Shown: in pieces, positions 43,515 to 52,084 of the stretch
Position numbering within the stretch: position 1 is the first letter of the stretch
Layout: each line of letters begins with the position of its first letter
Assembly (NCBI RefSeq): GCF_914484835.1
Contig: NZ_CAJZAR010000062.1
Location: 62,001 to 126,000 of the forward strand
Reading direction: 5' to 3'
Length of the DNA stretch: 64,000 bases
Origin: Paraburkholderia tropica
Lineage (GTDB): Bacteria; Pseudomonadota; Gammaproteobacteria; Burkholderiales; Burkholderiaceae
Made by a program: the position numbers and the translations under genes
The notes under the pieces: generated by a model
The model's database searches: none
Told to the model about the DNA's origin: nothing
The model's input: only the letters and a program-made list of their open reading frames with translations

Positions 43515-44078
43515 TCAAAACACGCCGAGCGCGAGGCCGGCCGCGAGCCCCTCGCCGAGTTCGGCGCAGCGCGCGAGATCGTCGGAGGCGATCGTTTTCG
43601 GCGCGAGAATGCGCTCGGTCGTCTGCGCGTGCGTGCAGACGATGAGTCCCTGCGCCACCGCTTTCAGGCGCCAGCCCGTGGCGATGCGCTCGATCTGGCG
43701 CAGCGCGTTTTGTCCGTCGCTGCCCGCGCAGATCATCGCCGCATAGGGACGCCCGTTCACGTGGTCGAGAGCCGCGTAATAGCAGCGGTCGAAGAAGTCC
43801 TTCATCAGCCCCGACATGGCCGCGAGGTTTTCGGGCGTCGCGAACAGATAGGCGTCGGCGGCCAGCACGTCGTCGGGAATGGTGGCGTCGGCGCGTTGCA
43901 GACGCACGTTCACACCGCTCTGCGCACGCGCCGCATCCGCGGCCGCCTGCGCCATCTGCTGCGTGCCGCCGGTCATCGTGTGATAGACGATCAGCAGCGC
44001 TTTCGTGGACGCATTCGTGGCCGCTTGCGTCGTCGCTTGCGTTGTCATTCGCGTGGAGGGTTCCATCGGCGTGTTCAT
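43515..44078 (-). CDS. Flavodoxin-family / NAD(P)H oxidoreductase-like protein
   Basis: 187 residues. After a Thr/Ala-rich N-terminal extension (about 25 residues) the flavodoxin FMN-binding loop appears as VYHTMTGGTQQMAQAAAD, followed by the AYLFATPENLAAMSGLMKDFFDRC segment and the usual core strands. It likely carries FMN and shuttles electrons or reduces quinones; partners are unknown. It diverges from the DUF1697 gene, whose start is about 100 bases away. Confidence 0.85.
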   Translation of the reverse strand: MNTPMEPSTRMTTQATTQAATNASTKALLIVYHTMTGGTQQMAQAAADAARAQSGVNVRLQRADATIPDDVLAADAYLFATPENLAAMSGLMKDFFDRCYYAALDHVNGRPYAAMICAGSDGQNALRQIERIATGWRLKAVAQGLIVCTHAQTTERILAPKTIASDDLARCAELGEGLAAGLALGVF

Positions 44079-44173
44079 GGCTCAATGCGTGCGTGTTCTC
44101 GTCCGACGATGATACCGCGCGCACTCATGGCTTCGGCACGCCTGCACGCGCCGCTTCGCTGTATCATCGTCCG

Positions 44174-44695
44174 ATGCCTACCACCACCTATGTCGCCCTG
44201 CTGCGCGCCGTGAACGTCGGCGGCACCGGCAAGCTCGCCATGACCGAATTGCGCGCGATGTGCGAAGCGCTCGGCTTCGCGAACGTACGCACCTATATCG
44301 CCAGCGGCAATGTCGTGTTCGACAGCGGCCTCGCGGCATCGAGCGTGAAAAAGCAACTCGAAGCGCGCCTCGATGACTATGCGGGCAAGCCGGTCGGCGT
44401 GCTGTTGCGCACGGCCGCCGAGATGGCCGCCATCGTCGCTGCAAATCCGTTCGCCGATGCGCCGCCCGAGCGCACCGTCGCGATCTTTCTCGATGCCGCG
44501 CCGCCCGCCGACCTGCCCGATACCGCGCACGGCCAGCAGTCGGAGACGATCGTCGCGGGCAAGCGCGAAATCTACGTGCATTACCCGGACGGCATCGGCC
44601 GCTCGAAGCTCAAGATTCCCGCCGCCGCCAACGGCACCGCGCGCAATATGAACACCGTCGCCACGCTCGCGCAATGGGCCGCCGAAGCGAAATGA
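44174..44695 (+). CDS. DUF1697 domain protein
   Basis: 173 residues from ATG 44174 (the frame extends to 44042). It has the DUF1697 pattern: YVALLRAVNVGGTGKLAMTELRAMCEALGFANVRTYIASGNVVFDS at the start and the basic end KLKIPAAANGTARNMNTVATLAQWA. Members are small two-subdomain alpha/beta proteins of unknown biochemistry, occasionally grouped with DNA-binding folds. No signal peptide, so cytoplasmic. Confidence 0.9.
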   Translation: MPTTTYVALLRAVNVGGTGKLAMTELRAMCEALGFANVRTYIASGNVVFDSGLAASSVKKQLEARLDDYAGKPVGVLLRTAAEMAAIVAANPFADAPPERTVAIFLDAAPPADLPDTAHGQQSETIVAGKREIYVHYPDGIGRSKLKIPAAANGTARNMNTVATLAQWAAEAK

Positions 44696-44791
44696 AAGCC
44701 CGCTGATACCTTCGCGCAGCCGCGATGCAGCACAACTGTCACGCGCCAGTCTTATGATGAAGCGCCGTGCACTCGCAGAGGCAGACAGACG

Positions 44792-45457
44792 ATGACGCTT
44801 CCATACGGCTTCGCGAAAGGCAAGATCACGACCGCGCCGCAACTCAAGCCCACGCAGCGGCCCCACGAAGTGCAGTACCACCTGCATTTCGGGCTCGACG
44901 TCGGCGGCGCGCAGTGGGACGTGGCCGTGAACGTCGGCACCACCGACGCCGACGACCTGCTCAAATACAAGCTGCTGTTCGATTTCCGCCACGCCATCCT
45001 GCAGACGCTGCAAGCCGATGCATCGGGCGCGCAGAATCTCACGGGCCAGCACGCCTTGCCCGCGCTCGACTTCCAGCGCAGCGACTTTCTCGCCAACACC
45101 GGCGCATGGCGCGACAGCGACGTGATGGACGGCACCGATGCCGTCGAACCCGTCGCCACGCTTCAGCGCCTGTTGTTGCGTGCGCAACAAGCTGGTAACG
45201 ACGTCTATGTGTACGGCCGCTTCTACAGCGAAGGCAACGGCGTGCACGACGTGCATATGAATCAGGGCTCGAAAGGCGAGTTCATCCATCGCGCGGGCAA
45301 CGACCGCAACGATCACAACGACATCTGGCAGGACGGCGCGCTGCTCGTCGACGTGGGCGCGCCGCAATGGGCGCTCTACGTCGCCGCGTTCGATCAGCAA
45401 TATCTGCCGACCGACGACCTCGGCAATCCCACCCCGGATTCAACGCCGATTGCCTGA
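44792..45457 (+). CDS. DUF2278 family protein (YukJ-like)
   Basis: 221 residues. The start PYGFAKGKI and later motifs HEVQYHLHFGLDVGG and GNGVHDVHMNQGS are the fingerprint of DUF2278, a family of uncharacterised bacterial and fungal proteins. The block QGSKGEFIHRAGNDRNDHNDIWQDGALLVD near the end has conserved His/Asn that could bind a ligand or metal. No signal peptide. An 8-bp hairpin (45457-45477) begins at the stop codon. Function unknown. Confidence 0.85.
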   Translation: MTLPYGFAKGKITTAPQLKPTQRPHEVQYHLHFGLDVGGAQWDVAVNVGTTDADDLLKYKLLFDFRHAILQTLQADASGAQNLTGQHALPALDFQRSDFLANTGAWRDSDVMDGTDAVEPVATLQRLLLRAQQAGNDVYVYGRFYSEGNGVHDVHMNQGSKGEFIHRAGNDRNDHNDIWQDGALLVDVGAPQWALYVAAFDQQYLPTDDLGNPTPDSTPIA

Positions 45458-45621
45458 GCCGGTTTCGTGAACCGGCTGCGATCCGGCCCGGTCACGAGAT
45501 AAGCGGCACGATATGCACGGCATGTCGCGCGGATCGTTGAAGCGGCGGCGCGAGGCGGCGTAATATACGCGGAATCATATCGATTCCCCGTCAGGCCGCC
45601 GCGCGGCCCGGAGCCTTCACG

Positions 45622-46131
45622 ATGAACCTCGCGCCCCCTGCCGATCCGGCTCAATCCATCGATATCGCCGATATCGCCGGTGACAGCGTCGCGCTGACGC
45701 TGTCCGGCAGCGTGCTGCGTCCCCAGACGCTCACGCTCGATGCGCTGCGCGCGATGCCCAGCGTCACGTGCGCGCCCTTCGATCTGCGCTGCTACACCAC
45801 GCAGCGTTTCATCCGCGCGGTCGAGCCTTATCGCGGCGTGCTGCTCACGGAGCTGATCCAGCACGCGGGCCTGCGCTGCGAGGCGCACGGCGACTTCAAG
45901 CGGATGATTTTTCTCGCCGTCGGCCATGACGGCTATGCGGTGCCGTTCACGTGGCACGAGCTGTTCAATTCGCCGGTGGGCGAGCAGGCCATCGTGGCCT
46001 ACGAATGCGGCGGTCAGCCGCTGAGCGCGGCGGACGGCGCGCCCGTGCTGTTTTCCGGCGCGGATCGCGTGCCCGCGCCGCGCCATCTGAAGCGCCTCGC
46101 ACGCATCGAAACGCGCGTGATTGCGCTTTGA
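45622..46131 (+). CDS. Molybdopterin-binding oxidoreductase-fold protein (sulfite oxidase-like)
   Basis: 169 residues, single domain. Conserved parts include LSGSVLRPQTLTLDALRAMPSVTCAPFDLRCYT, with a Cys at the position of the molybdenum ligand, and YRGVLLTELIQHAGLRC followed by AVGHDGYAVPFTWHELFN. This is the sulfite-oxidase/YedY molybdopterin-binding fold without signal peptide or heme domain, so the protein would act alone or with another redox partner. Whether it binds cofactor is uncertain. It faces cutC across a small repeat array. Confidence 0.8.
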   Translation: MNLAPPADPAQSIDIADIAGDSVALTLSGSVLRPQTLTLDALRAMPSVTCAPFDLRCYTTQRFIRAVEPYRGVLLTELIQHAGLRCEAHGDFKRMIFLAVGHDGYAVPFTWHELFNSPVGEQAIVAYECGGQPLSAADGAPVLFSGADRVPAPRHLKRLARIETRVIAL

Positions 46132-46188
46132 ATGCGCTTTGATCGTCCGTTGATCGAGCCTTGAGCGCGCTTCCGAACCGCTTCAGGC
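46123..46188. repeat. 11-bp tandem array spanning the stops of two convergent genes
   Basis: Six consecutive 11-bp units (GCGCTTTGAAT, GCGCTTTGATC, GTCCGTTGATC, GAGCCTTGAGC, GCGCTTCCGAA, CCGCTTCAGGC). The first four each hold TGA (46129, 46140, 46151, 46162), which falls in all three frames because 11 is not a multiple of 3. The last unit contains the cutC stop. Confidence 0.75.
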
Positions 46189-46908
46189 GAACGCGGCCAG
46201 CGCGTGCCGGAGGCCCAGCACCGCGCGCGCCGAGGTGCAACTCCCGCGCTCAGGAAAGAAGCCGAGTTCGACGCCCTTCTGCTCGCCGTACGCGAACGCC
46301 GCGCGGCACGACGCATGCACCTCGGTCGCGCCGCTCGCGCGCACGATGGCTGCGACGTTCAGCGCATCGATGCCGCTGCCCGGCATGATGGCGATGCGCT
46401 TCGCCGCCTGCCGCACGAGCGCGTGCAGCGCGACGATGCCATCGGCGGCCCGCGCCGCGCATCCCGACGTCAGGATGCGCTCGAAGCCCAGCGCGACCGC
46501 TTCTTCGAGCGAGCGCGCCGGATCGGGCACGAGGTCGAACACGCGATGCAGCGTCGTGCCCAAACCGCGCGCGCGTTCGCACAGGAGCGCGAGCACGTGC
46601 ACGTCGAGCTGGCGATCGGCACGCGCCGCGCCGAGCACGACGCCTGCGAGTCCGGCTGCGCGCATCGCGTCGATGTCGGCGAGCATGGCGTCCACATCGG
46701 CGGGCGACCAGGCGAACGCGCGCGCGTGCGGCCGGATCATCGCGTAGACGGGAACCGGCGCGCGCGCTGCCGCCGCGATCAGGCCGGGCGTGGGCGTCAA
46801 GCCGCCCAGATCCAGCGCCGAACACAACTCAATGCGGTCGGCGCCGCCCGCGATGGCGGCATCGAGTCCGTCCACGCTGTCCACGCAGACTTCGAGCGTA
46901 ATGGGCAT
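46183..46908 (-). CDS. cutC: CutC family protein (TIM barrel)
   Basis: 241 residues from ATG 46908, with AAGGAT upstream; the longer frame to 47460 is an artefact. The CutC TIM barrel shows LEVCVDSVDGLDAAIAGGADRIELCSALDLGGLTPTPG, MIRPHARAF and HRVFDLVPDP. CutC was named for copper tolerance, but later E. coli work did not confirm this, so copper function is doubtful. It is in line with a ROK sugar kinase, 77 bases upstream, which argues for a sugar-linked role. Confidence 0.9.
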   Translation of the reverse strand: MPITLEVCVDSVDGLDAAIAGGADRIELCSALDLGGLTPTPGLIAAAARAPVPVYAMIRPHARAFAWSPADVDAMLADIDAMRAAGLAGVVLGAARADRQLDVHVLALLCERARGLGTTLHRVFDLVPDPARSLEEAVALGFERILTSGCAARAADGIVALHALVRQAAKRIAIMPGSGIDALNVAAIVRASGATEVHASCRAAFAYGEQKGVELGFFPERGSCTSARAVLGLRHALAAFA

Positions 46909-46985
46909 CGGCGATCCTTGTTCGTTGGGGTGATGGCGATGGTGACGATGGTGGCGATCGTCGCGCAAGCGGCGACGGTGGCGCG

Positions 46986-47960
46986 CTACGAAAGCGCCTG
47001 ACGCGCGATCAGCGCCGCGCCGATCAGCCCGCCATCGGCGCTGAAACGGCCCGGCACCACAAGCGGCCCGGCACGCCGATGCAGCACGCGCGCGCGCACG
47101 GCGTGGTCGAGCCGCGCGATCAGCGCGGGCGCCGATGCGAGGCCGCCGCCCACGGTCACGATCGACGCGCCCGTGACGTTGACCGCCGCCGCCAGCGGGT
47201 CCGCGACCAGTTCGAGCCAGACGCCAATCGTCCGCATCGCGGCGCGCTCGCCGCGCGACCAGGCGTCGAGGATCGCATGGCTGTCGGGCGCGGCCCAATC
47301 CGGGTGCAAAAACTGATGCAGCCGCTCGATGCCGCGCGCGCCGCCGATCGTATCGACGCAACCGCGCTGGCCGCAGCCGCACGCGAAGCGCGGCACATAG
47401 AGCGGTTCCGGCTCGCCTTCGGGCTGGCATTGCGTGTTGACGATGGGACCGTGACCCCACTCGCCCGTCACGCCACCCGCGCCGCGAATCGACTGGCCGT
47501 TCGCGACGAGCCCGCCGCCCACGCCGGTGCCGAGCACGATGGCAAACACCACGCGATGACCGGCGCCCGCGCCCGCCACGGCTTCGGCGAGCGCGAGGCA
47601 GTCGGCGTCGTTGGCGGCGAACACCGGGCGGCCGAGCCGCGCGCCGAGTTCGCTCGCGAGCGGGCGGCCCGTGATGCAGGGGATATTCGCGGAAAGTGCG
47701 GTGCCGTCGGCGGGATCGACGAGGCCCGCAATGGAGAGCGCGAGCGGCGCGGGATCGATATCGTCGAGTGCATGCGCTGCGAGCATCGCGCTCAAGGTAT
47801 CGGCGAAATGCGCCCAGTCGCTTGCGGGTGTGGGCTGCTTCGCGAGCGCGACGAGTTCGCCCGCGCGCGTGCAGGCCGCGAGGCGGATGAACGAGCCGCC
47901 GATATCGGCGCTATAGAGGGAGCGCGCGCCCGCGAGCGCGGGCAAGGCGTGGTCCGGCAT
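46986..47960 (-). CDS. ROK family sugar kinase (N-acetylglucosamine/glucokinase type)
   Basis: 324 residues, no helix-turn-helix, so an enzyme rather than a repressor. ATP-binding DIGGSFIR at the start, the second phosphate loop VLGTGVGGGLV, the ROK signature GEWGHGPIV and the zinc-binding CGCGQRGCVDT are present. The catalytic Asp is in NDADC. It phosphorylates a hexose or amino sugar with ATP. Upstream of cutC in the same direction. The sugar specificity cannot be told from sequence alone. Confidence 0.9.
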   Translation of the reverse strand: MPDHALPALAGARSLYSADIGGSFIRLAACTRAGELVALAKQPTPASDWAHFADTLSAMLAAHALDDIDPAPLALSIAGLVDPADGTALSANIPCITGRPLASELGARLGRPVFAANDADCLALAEAVAGAGAGHRVVFAIVLGTGVGGGLVANGQSIRGAGGVTGEWGHGPIVNTQCQPEGEPEPLYVPRFACGCGQRGCVDTIGGARGIERLHQFLHPDWAAPDSHAILDAWSRGERAAMRTIGVWLELVADPLAAAVNVTGASIVTVGGGLASAPALIARLDHAVRARVLHRRAGPLVVPGRFSADGGLIGAALIARQALS

Positions 47961-48089
47961 GAGGGCCTCTCGCAGCGCCGCCCGCGCGGTGTGCGCACGC
48001 CGCGCCAGGCGGTCCCGGCCGGCGCCGGGGAGCGGCAGCCCTCACACTTTACGCGGCGCGGCGGGCTGGAAGCAAACGCATCGGCAGAT

Positions 48090-48144
48090 GCGACGCACAA
48101 GCGACGCAGAAGCGACGCAGAAGCAAGCCACAAGCGAAGCACGC
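48090..48144. repeat. 11-bp tandem array, five units
   Basis: Units GCGACGCACAA, GCGACGCAGAA (twice), GCAAGCCACAA, GCGAAGCACGC between the ROK kinase start and the cysteine desulfurase stop. Unlike the other arrays it carries no stop codons. Confidence 0.8.
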
Positions 48145-48184
48145 AATGCCAGCGTTCGAGGCGACGCCTGCACGCCGCCCACGC

Positions 48185-49360
48185 TCAGTCCGCCGTCGAA
48201 AGCTCGCGGCGTTGCACAGGCTGGCATTGCGCCACGACCTGGGCGAGACGGGCGATAGCGTGATCGACATCGGCCTGCGTGGTGTAGCGGCCGATGCTGA
48301 AGCGCAGCGTGCGGCTCGCGGCGTCGGCGTCGAGGCCGATCGCGCTCAGCACGTGCGAAGGCGCGCCCGACGCCGAGTTGCACGCCGACGTGGACGACAC
48401 CGCGACATCGGCGGCCAGCATGAACGGGAAAAAGCCCGCGTGGCCGATCGTGAGGCTCAGCGTGTGCGGAATGCGGCGCGCGGCGCGCGCGTTCTGCGTG
48501 ACGCCGTCCAGACGCAGCGCGCCGTCGCGCAGACGCTCGCTCAGTTGCGCGATGCGCTGCGTGTCGGCCTGCATCTGCCCGGCGGCCAGCGCGCACGCCG
48601 TGCCCATCCCTACGATCTGATGCGTCGCGAGCGTGCCCGAGCGCAGTCCGCGCTCGTGGCCGCCGCCGTGCATCTGCGCCGCGATGCGCGCGGCGGCTTC
48701 GCGGCGCACGTACAGCGCGCCAATGCCCTTCGGCCCGTACACCTTGTGCGCCGACATCGACAGCAGATCGATGCCGAGCGCGTTCACGTCGATCGGCGTC
48801 TTGCCGAGCGCCTGCGCGGCGTCCACGTGCAGCAGCGCGCCGGCCGCGTGCACGATCGGCGCGATGGCGGCGATATCGGTCAGCGTGCCGATCTCGTTGT
48901 TCACGAGCATCAGCGAAACCAGTCCGGTGTCCTCGCGCAGCGCCGCCTGCACAGCGGCGGGCGTGATATCGCCGTGCGCGTCGGGACGCACGAAACTGGC
49001 CGTCATGCCGCGATGTTCGAGGTTCGCGACGGTGTCGAGAATCGCCTTGTGTTCGAGGCAGCTCGTGATCAGATGACGGCGTTCGGCGGCGTTATCCGCG
49101 TAGCCCTTCAAGGCGAGATTGTTCGATTCGGTCGCGCCCGAGGTCCAGACGATCTCGTCGGCGTGCGCGCCGATCAGCGCGGCCACCTGGGCGCGCGCGG
49201 CTTCGACGAGCGAGCGCGCCTGCATGCCCGCCGCGTGCGAACTCGATGCCGGGTTGCCGAACGCGCCTTCCATGCCGAGGCATTCGCCCATGGCGGCAAT
49301 CACGCGCGGGTCGGCCGGGGTGGTCGCCGCGTAGTCGAAATAGTGCAGTTTTTCAGCCAT
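48185..49360 (-). CDS. Cysteine desulfurase (IscS/NifS family)
   Basis: 391 residues from ATG 49360. Class V aminotransferase fold: YFDYAATTP at the start, GATESNNLALKG, HVDAAQALGK, the PLP-binding Lys in SAHKVYGPKG and the catalytic Cys in SSTSACNSASG. It removes sulfur from cysteine as a persulfide for Fe-S clusters or thiolation. No scaffold, ferredoxin or regulator gene of an isc or suf set is adjacent, so it may supply a separate sulfur route (for example tRNA thiolation). Confidence 0.92.
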   Translation of the reverse strand: MAEKLHYFDYAATTPADPRVIAAMGECLGMEGAFGNPASSSHAAGMQARSLVEAARAQVAALIGAHADEIVWTSGATESNNLALKGYADNAAERRHLITSCLEHKAILDTVANLEHRGMTASFVRPDAHGDITPAAVQAALREDTGLVSLMLVNNEIGTLTDIAAIAPIVHAAGALLHVDAAQALGKTPIDVNALGIDLLSMSAHKVYGPKGIGALYVRREAAARIAAQMHGGGHERGLRSGTLATHQIVGMGTACALAAGQMQADTQRIAQLSERLRDGALRLDGVTQNARAARRIPHTLSLTIGHAGFFPFMLAADVAVSSTSACNSASGAPSHVLSAIGLDADAASRTLRFSIGRYTTQADVDHAIARLAQVVAQCQPVQRRELSTAD

Positions 49361-49538
49361 TCTCGTGGTACTGGGGAGTGAGATTTCGATACTCGAATGG
49401 CCATCCATGCTACGCGGCAGCAACGAGAAAATGATTCCAAATCACTCGCCGATTTCAGGCAAACGCAGAATTATTTTTTCTTTCGTGCCAGATCGAAAGC
49501 GGCGGATGCCGCCTTCAAACCCTTAAAGCGTGAAATCC

Positions 49539-50630
49539 TTATACCGGCGCTTCGCCCAGATGCTCGGTGTGCATGTCGCTCAGGCGGCACAGCAAAATGC
49601 CGTAACCCGTGAGGTGCCCGAGATACACGCTGGTGTAGACGCCCGCCGCGGGCAGCGCCTCGAACAGCGTCTGCAACGCGGCCAGCCGCAGCGGTTTGGC
49701 GTCGAGGCCGGGCCGCTCCACACGCAGATCGGCGACATCGGCCAATTGCCGGTGCGCGGCCACGAGCAAACCGAGCCCGCGCAGGTACTCCGTTTTCCAG
49801 TGCGCGTCGAGCGCTTCGAATTGCGCGTGGAAGGTGTCGAACGTTTCGAGAAAGTTCACCACCGAATCGAATAGCTCGTGATAGCACCAGAAAAGCGGCA
49901 GGCGCGTGCGATTACGCTCCAAATGCGGCGAAACCCACGACTGCGCGATATCGGCCTTCAACAGATCGTGCGCCTCTTTCAGATTGCTGCTCGATTTGCG
50001 CAGCGCCGCCGTGAGCGACTTCAATTGCTTGCGGTCCAGTTTTTCTTCGGCGATTTCCGCGAGCAATGCAGTCGCCTGTTCATTGCCGCTATTCACGAGC
50101 GTATTCGCCCAATAACCATGATCGGGCGGAAAGACAATCTGCTGAATCACGAAACCGAGCAGCATGCCGAGCACCACGCCGATCAAGCGTTGCTCCAGCA
50201 GCGGAATATGTTCGCCGGTGTAGAGCACGAGCGTCATCGGCACGGTGATGCTCGTCATCTGGAACACGGAAGGCCGCACGCTCACGATCGCGAAGATCAC
50301 GATCGGCAGCAGCAGCACGCCGAGCCATAAATGCGGTGCGGTGAGCCAGATCAGCAGCGTGCCGATCGGCATCGCCACGAGATTCGAGGTCACGCGCTTA
50401 TAGAAATAGCCACGCGCGGCGGAAATCGAACTGCCGAGCGCGAGCGTGAGCATGGTCGAGCCCGCGAGCGCAACGGCCGCGTCGGGATAACCGAAGTGAT
50501 AGGGAATCGCAAAGCCGATCCACAAGCCGAGCGTGAGCTTCGTGTACTTCGCCATTTCCGAGAGCGAAAAGCGCGCGAACGAGCGGCGAAATGGCGTTAA
50601 AGGTTTGTGGACGTATTGGGATGGCGTCAT
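49539..50630 (-). CDS. FUSC-family membrane protein (aromatic acid exporter-like)
   Basis: 363 residues. About five to six membrane helices in the first 175 residues (LTLGLWIGFAIPYHFG, AVALAGSTMLTLALG, LVAMPIGTLLIWLTAP, VLYTGEHIPLL) and a helical soluble C-terminal half (EKLDRKQLKSLTAALRKSSSNLKEAH). This arrangement fits one half of the fusaric acid/aromatic acid exporter family, which pair with a membrane-fusion protein; none is encoded here. Substrate unknown. Confidence 0.8.
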   Translation of the reverse strand: MTPSQYVHKPLTPFRRSFARFSLSEMAKYTKLTLGLWIGFAIPYHFGYPDAAVALAGSTMLTLALGSSISAARGYFYKRVTSNLVAMPIGTLLIWLTAPHLWLGVLLLPIVIFAIVSVRPSVFQMTSITVPMTLVLYTGEHIPLLEQRLIGVVLGMLLGFVIQQIVFPPDHGYWANTLVNSGNEQATALLAEIAEEKLDRKQLKSLTAALRKSSSNLKEAHDLLKADIAQSWVSPHLERNRTRLPLFWCYHELFDSVVNFLETFDTFHAQFEALDAHWKTEYLRGLGLLVAAHRQLADVADLRVERPGLDAKPLRLAALQTLFEALPAAGVYTSVYLGHLTGYGILLCRLSDMHTEHLGEAPV

Positions 50631-51047
50631 GGGCGTTGGTCAATTCAAGCGAATTCAGGCGAATCCGGGCGGGCGATCCCGCGCGCGAAACACTCGCGTG
50701 CCACCAGGCGTCGCCCCCGATCAGGATGCTAATCGAGCCAGCGCATTTTCTGGCGCTTCTTTCATGCGCCCAACCCTGCTTTCGCTTACACCGCGCGACG
50801 CGCCGTTATCGATCAGTCAGCGCACCGCAAGCTTCGCTTTGCACTGCAACATGCGCTTTTCTTTTCGAATCATCCGACAAATAGCACGCAACGCCCGCCA
50901 GATCAGCGTTTTCCCGAATTCGCCAAGCTTGCGAATTATTTTCAATTTCTTTCGAGTTTTGTTCCCTTACCGTCTTGCAAGTTGTTTGGCGTTCGCTCTG
51001 CGAACCTCACCGTATTCACTGAATTAATTGAGCAATGGGGTAGGCCC
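50631..51047. other. Divergent intergenic region before the glycosyltransferase
   Basis: About 415 bases, AT-rich near 50920-51030. It must contain promoters in both directions, but I see no pair of boxes good enough to assign. The ribosome-binding site of the next gene is GGGGTAGG just before ATG 51048. Confidence 0.45.
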
Positions 51048-52058
51048 ATGACGATAAAAAACAAGGTCTCGATTTGTCTGCCCACGTGCAATCGTCCCGA
51101 TCTGTTGATTCGCTGCATTGAGTCGTGTTTGCAGCAAACACATACCCATATCGAAATCGTGATCGGCGACGATTCGCAGGACGACCGTACGGCGACGTTG
51201 ATCGCCACGCGTTACGGTCACGATGCGCGCGTTGCGTATCGACGCAATGTGCCCTCGCTCGGCCAGGCGCGCAATGTCGCGAGCCTGTTCGCGCGCGCCA
51301 CCGGCGACAAGATCCTGCTGATTCACGACGACGATTTTCTGGTCGCGGACGGCATCGAAAAACTGCTGGCGCAATGGACGCGCTACCCGGATCTGCAAGT
51401 CGCGTTCGGCAATCAATATGAAGCCGATCATCGCGGCCGCATCGATCACGCGGGCAGCCGGCGGCTCAATCTCGCGTTTCATCGCACGCCCGCGGCGGCC
51501 GGTTTGCAGGCGCTGCCCGGACGCGCGGGCATCGTGCAGATGTTCCCGAATAACGGCTGGCTCGCCGACGCCGCGCTCGTCAAGCAGATCGGCTATGGCG
51601 GTCACGACGAGGTGTGCTGCGACTTCGTGTTTGGCACGCTGCTGTGTCTCGCGGCGCGCAAGGTCTGTTATGTCGATGAATACGTGTCCATCTATTGCAA
51701 GACCGACGTGTCGGTTTCGCAGGCCACGCGTCATACGCCGAGCGCCGCCTCGCTCGCGGCCTGGCGTTTCGTGCAGGCGCTGGCCTTGCCGCCCTCGCTC
51801 GAACCCGCGCGCCGGCTCGCGCTGCGGCGGCTCGTGCCGATCGTCGTGTCGCTGCACTTTCGCAATCGCGAAGCGCGCGTCGGCCTGACGCTTGCGCTGC
51901 GCAATCTGCGCGCGTATCGCTTCGGCTTGAGCCCGCGCCTCTACTATCACCTGCTGATGATCTGGCGCGGCGCGCGGCGCGTGAATCAAGCGTTGCCGAC
52001 GCTGGATTTCGACGCGGCCGAACAGCCGGTCGACATCACGCGCACGCGACTTCCTTAG
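51048..52058 (+). CDS. Family 2 glycosyltransferase
   Basis: 336 residues from ATG 51048. GT-A fold: VSICLPTCNRPDLLIRCIESCLQQ with the nucleotide-binding start, IEIVIGDDSQDD, and a metal-binding HDDDFLV (DxD motif). The C-terminal third is basic and helical (RNLRAYRFGLSPRLYYHLL) and may touch the membrane surface; no transmembrane helix is evident. It transfers a nucleotide-sugar to an unknown acceptor in surface polysaccharide synthesis. No other sugar gene is adjacent. Glycosyltransferases of this size often decorate lipopolysaccharide or exopolysaccharide. Confidence 0.87.
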   Translation: MTIKNKVSICLPTCNRPDLLIRCIESCLQQTHTHIEIVIGDDSQDDRTATLIATRYGHDARVAYRRNVPSLGQARNVASLFARATGDKILLIHDDDFLVADGIEKLLAQWTRYPDLQVAFGNQYEADHRGRIDHAGSRRLNLAFHRTPAAAGLQALPGRAGIVQMFPNNGWLADAALVKQIGYGGHDEVCCDFVFGTLLCLAARKVCYVDEYVSIYCKTDVSVSQATRHTPSAASLAAWRFVQALALPPSLEPARRLALRRLVPIVVSLHFRNREARVGLTLALRNLRAYRFGLSPRLYYHLLMIWRGARRVNQALPTLDFDAAEQPVDITRTRLP

Positions 52059-52084
52059 GATGCCGATGCGATTATTTCAGCGCG

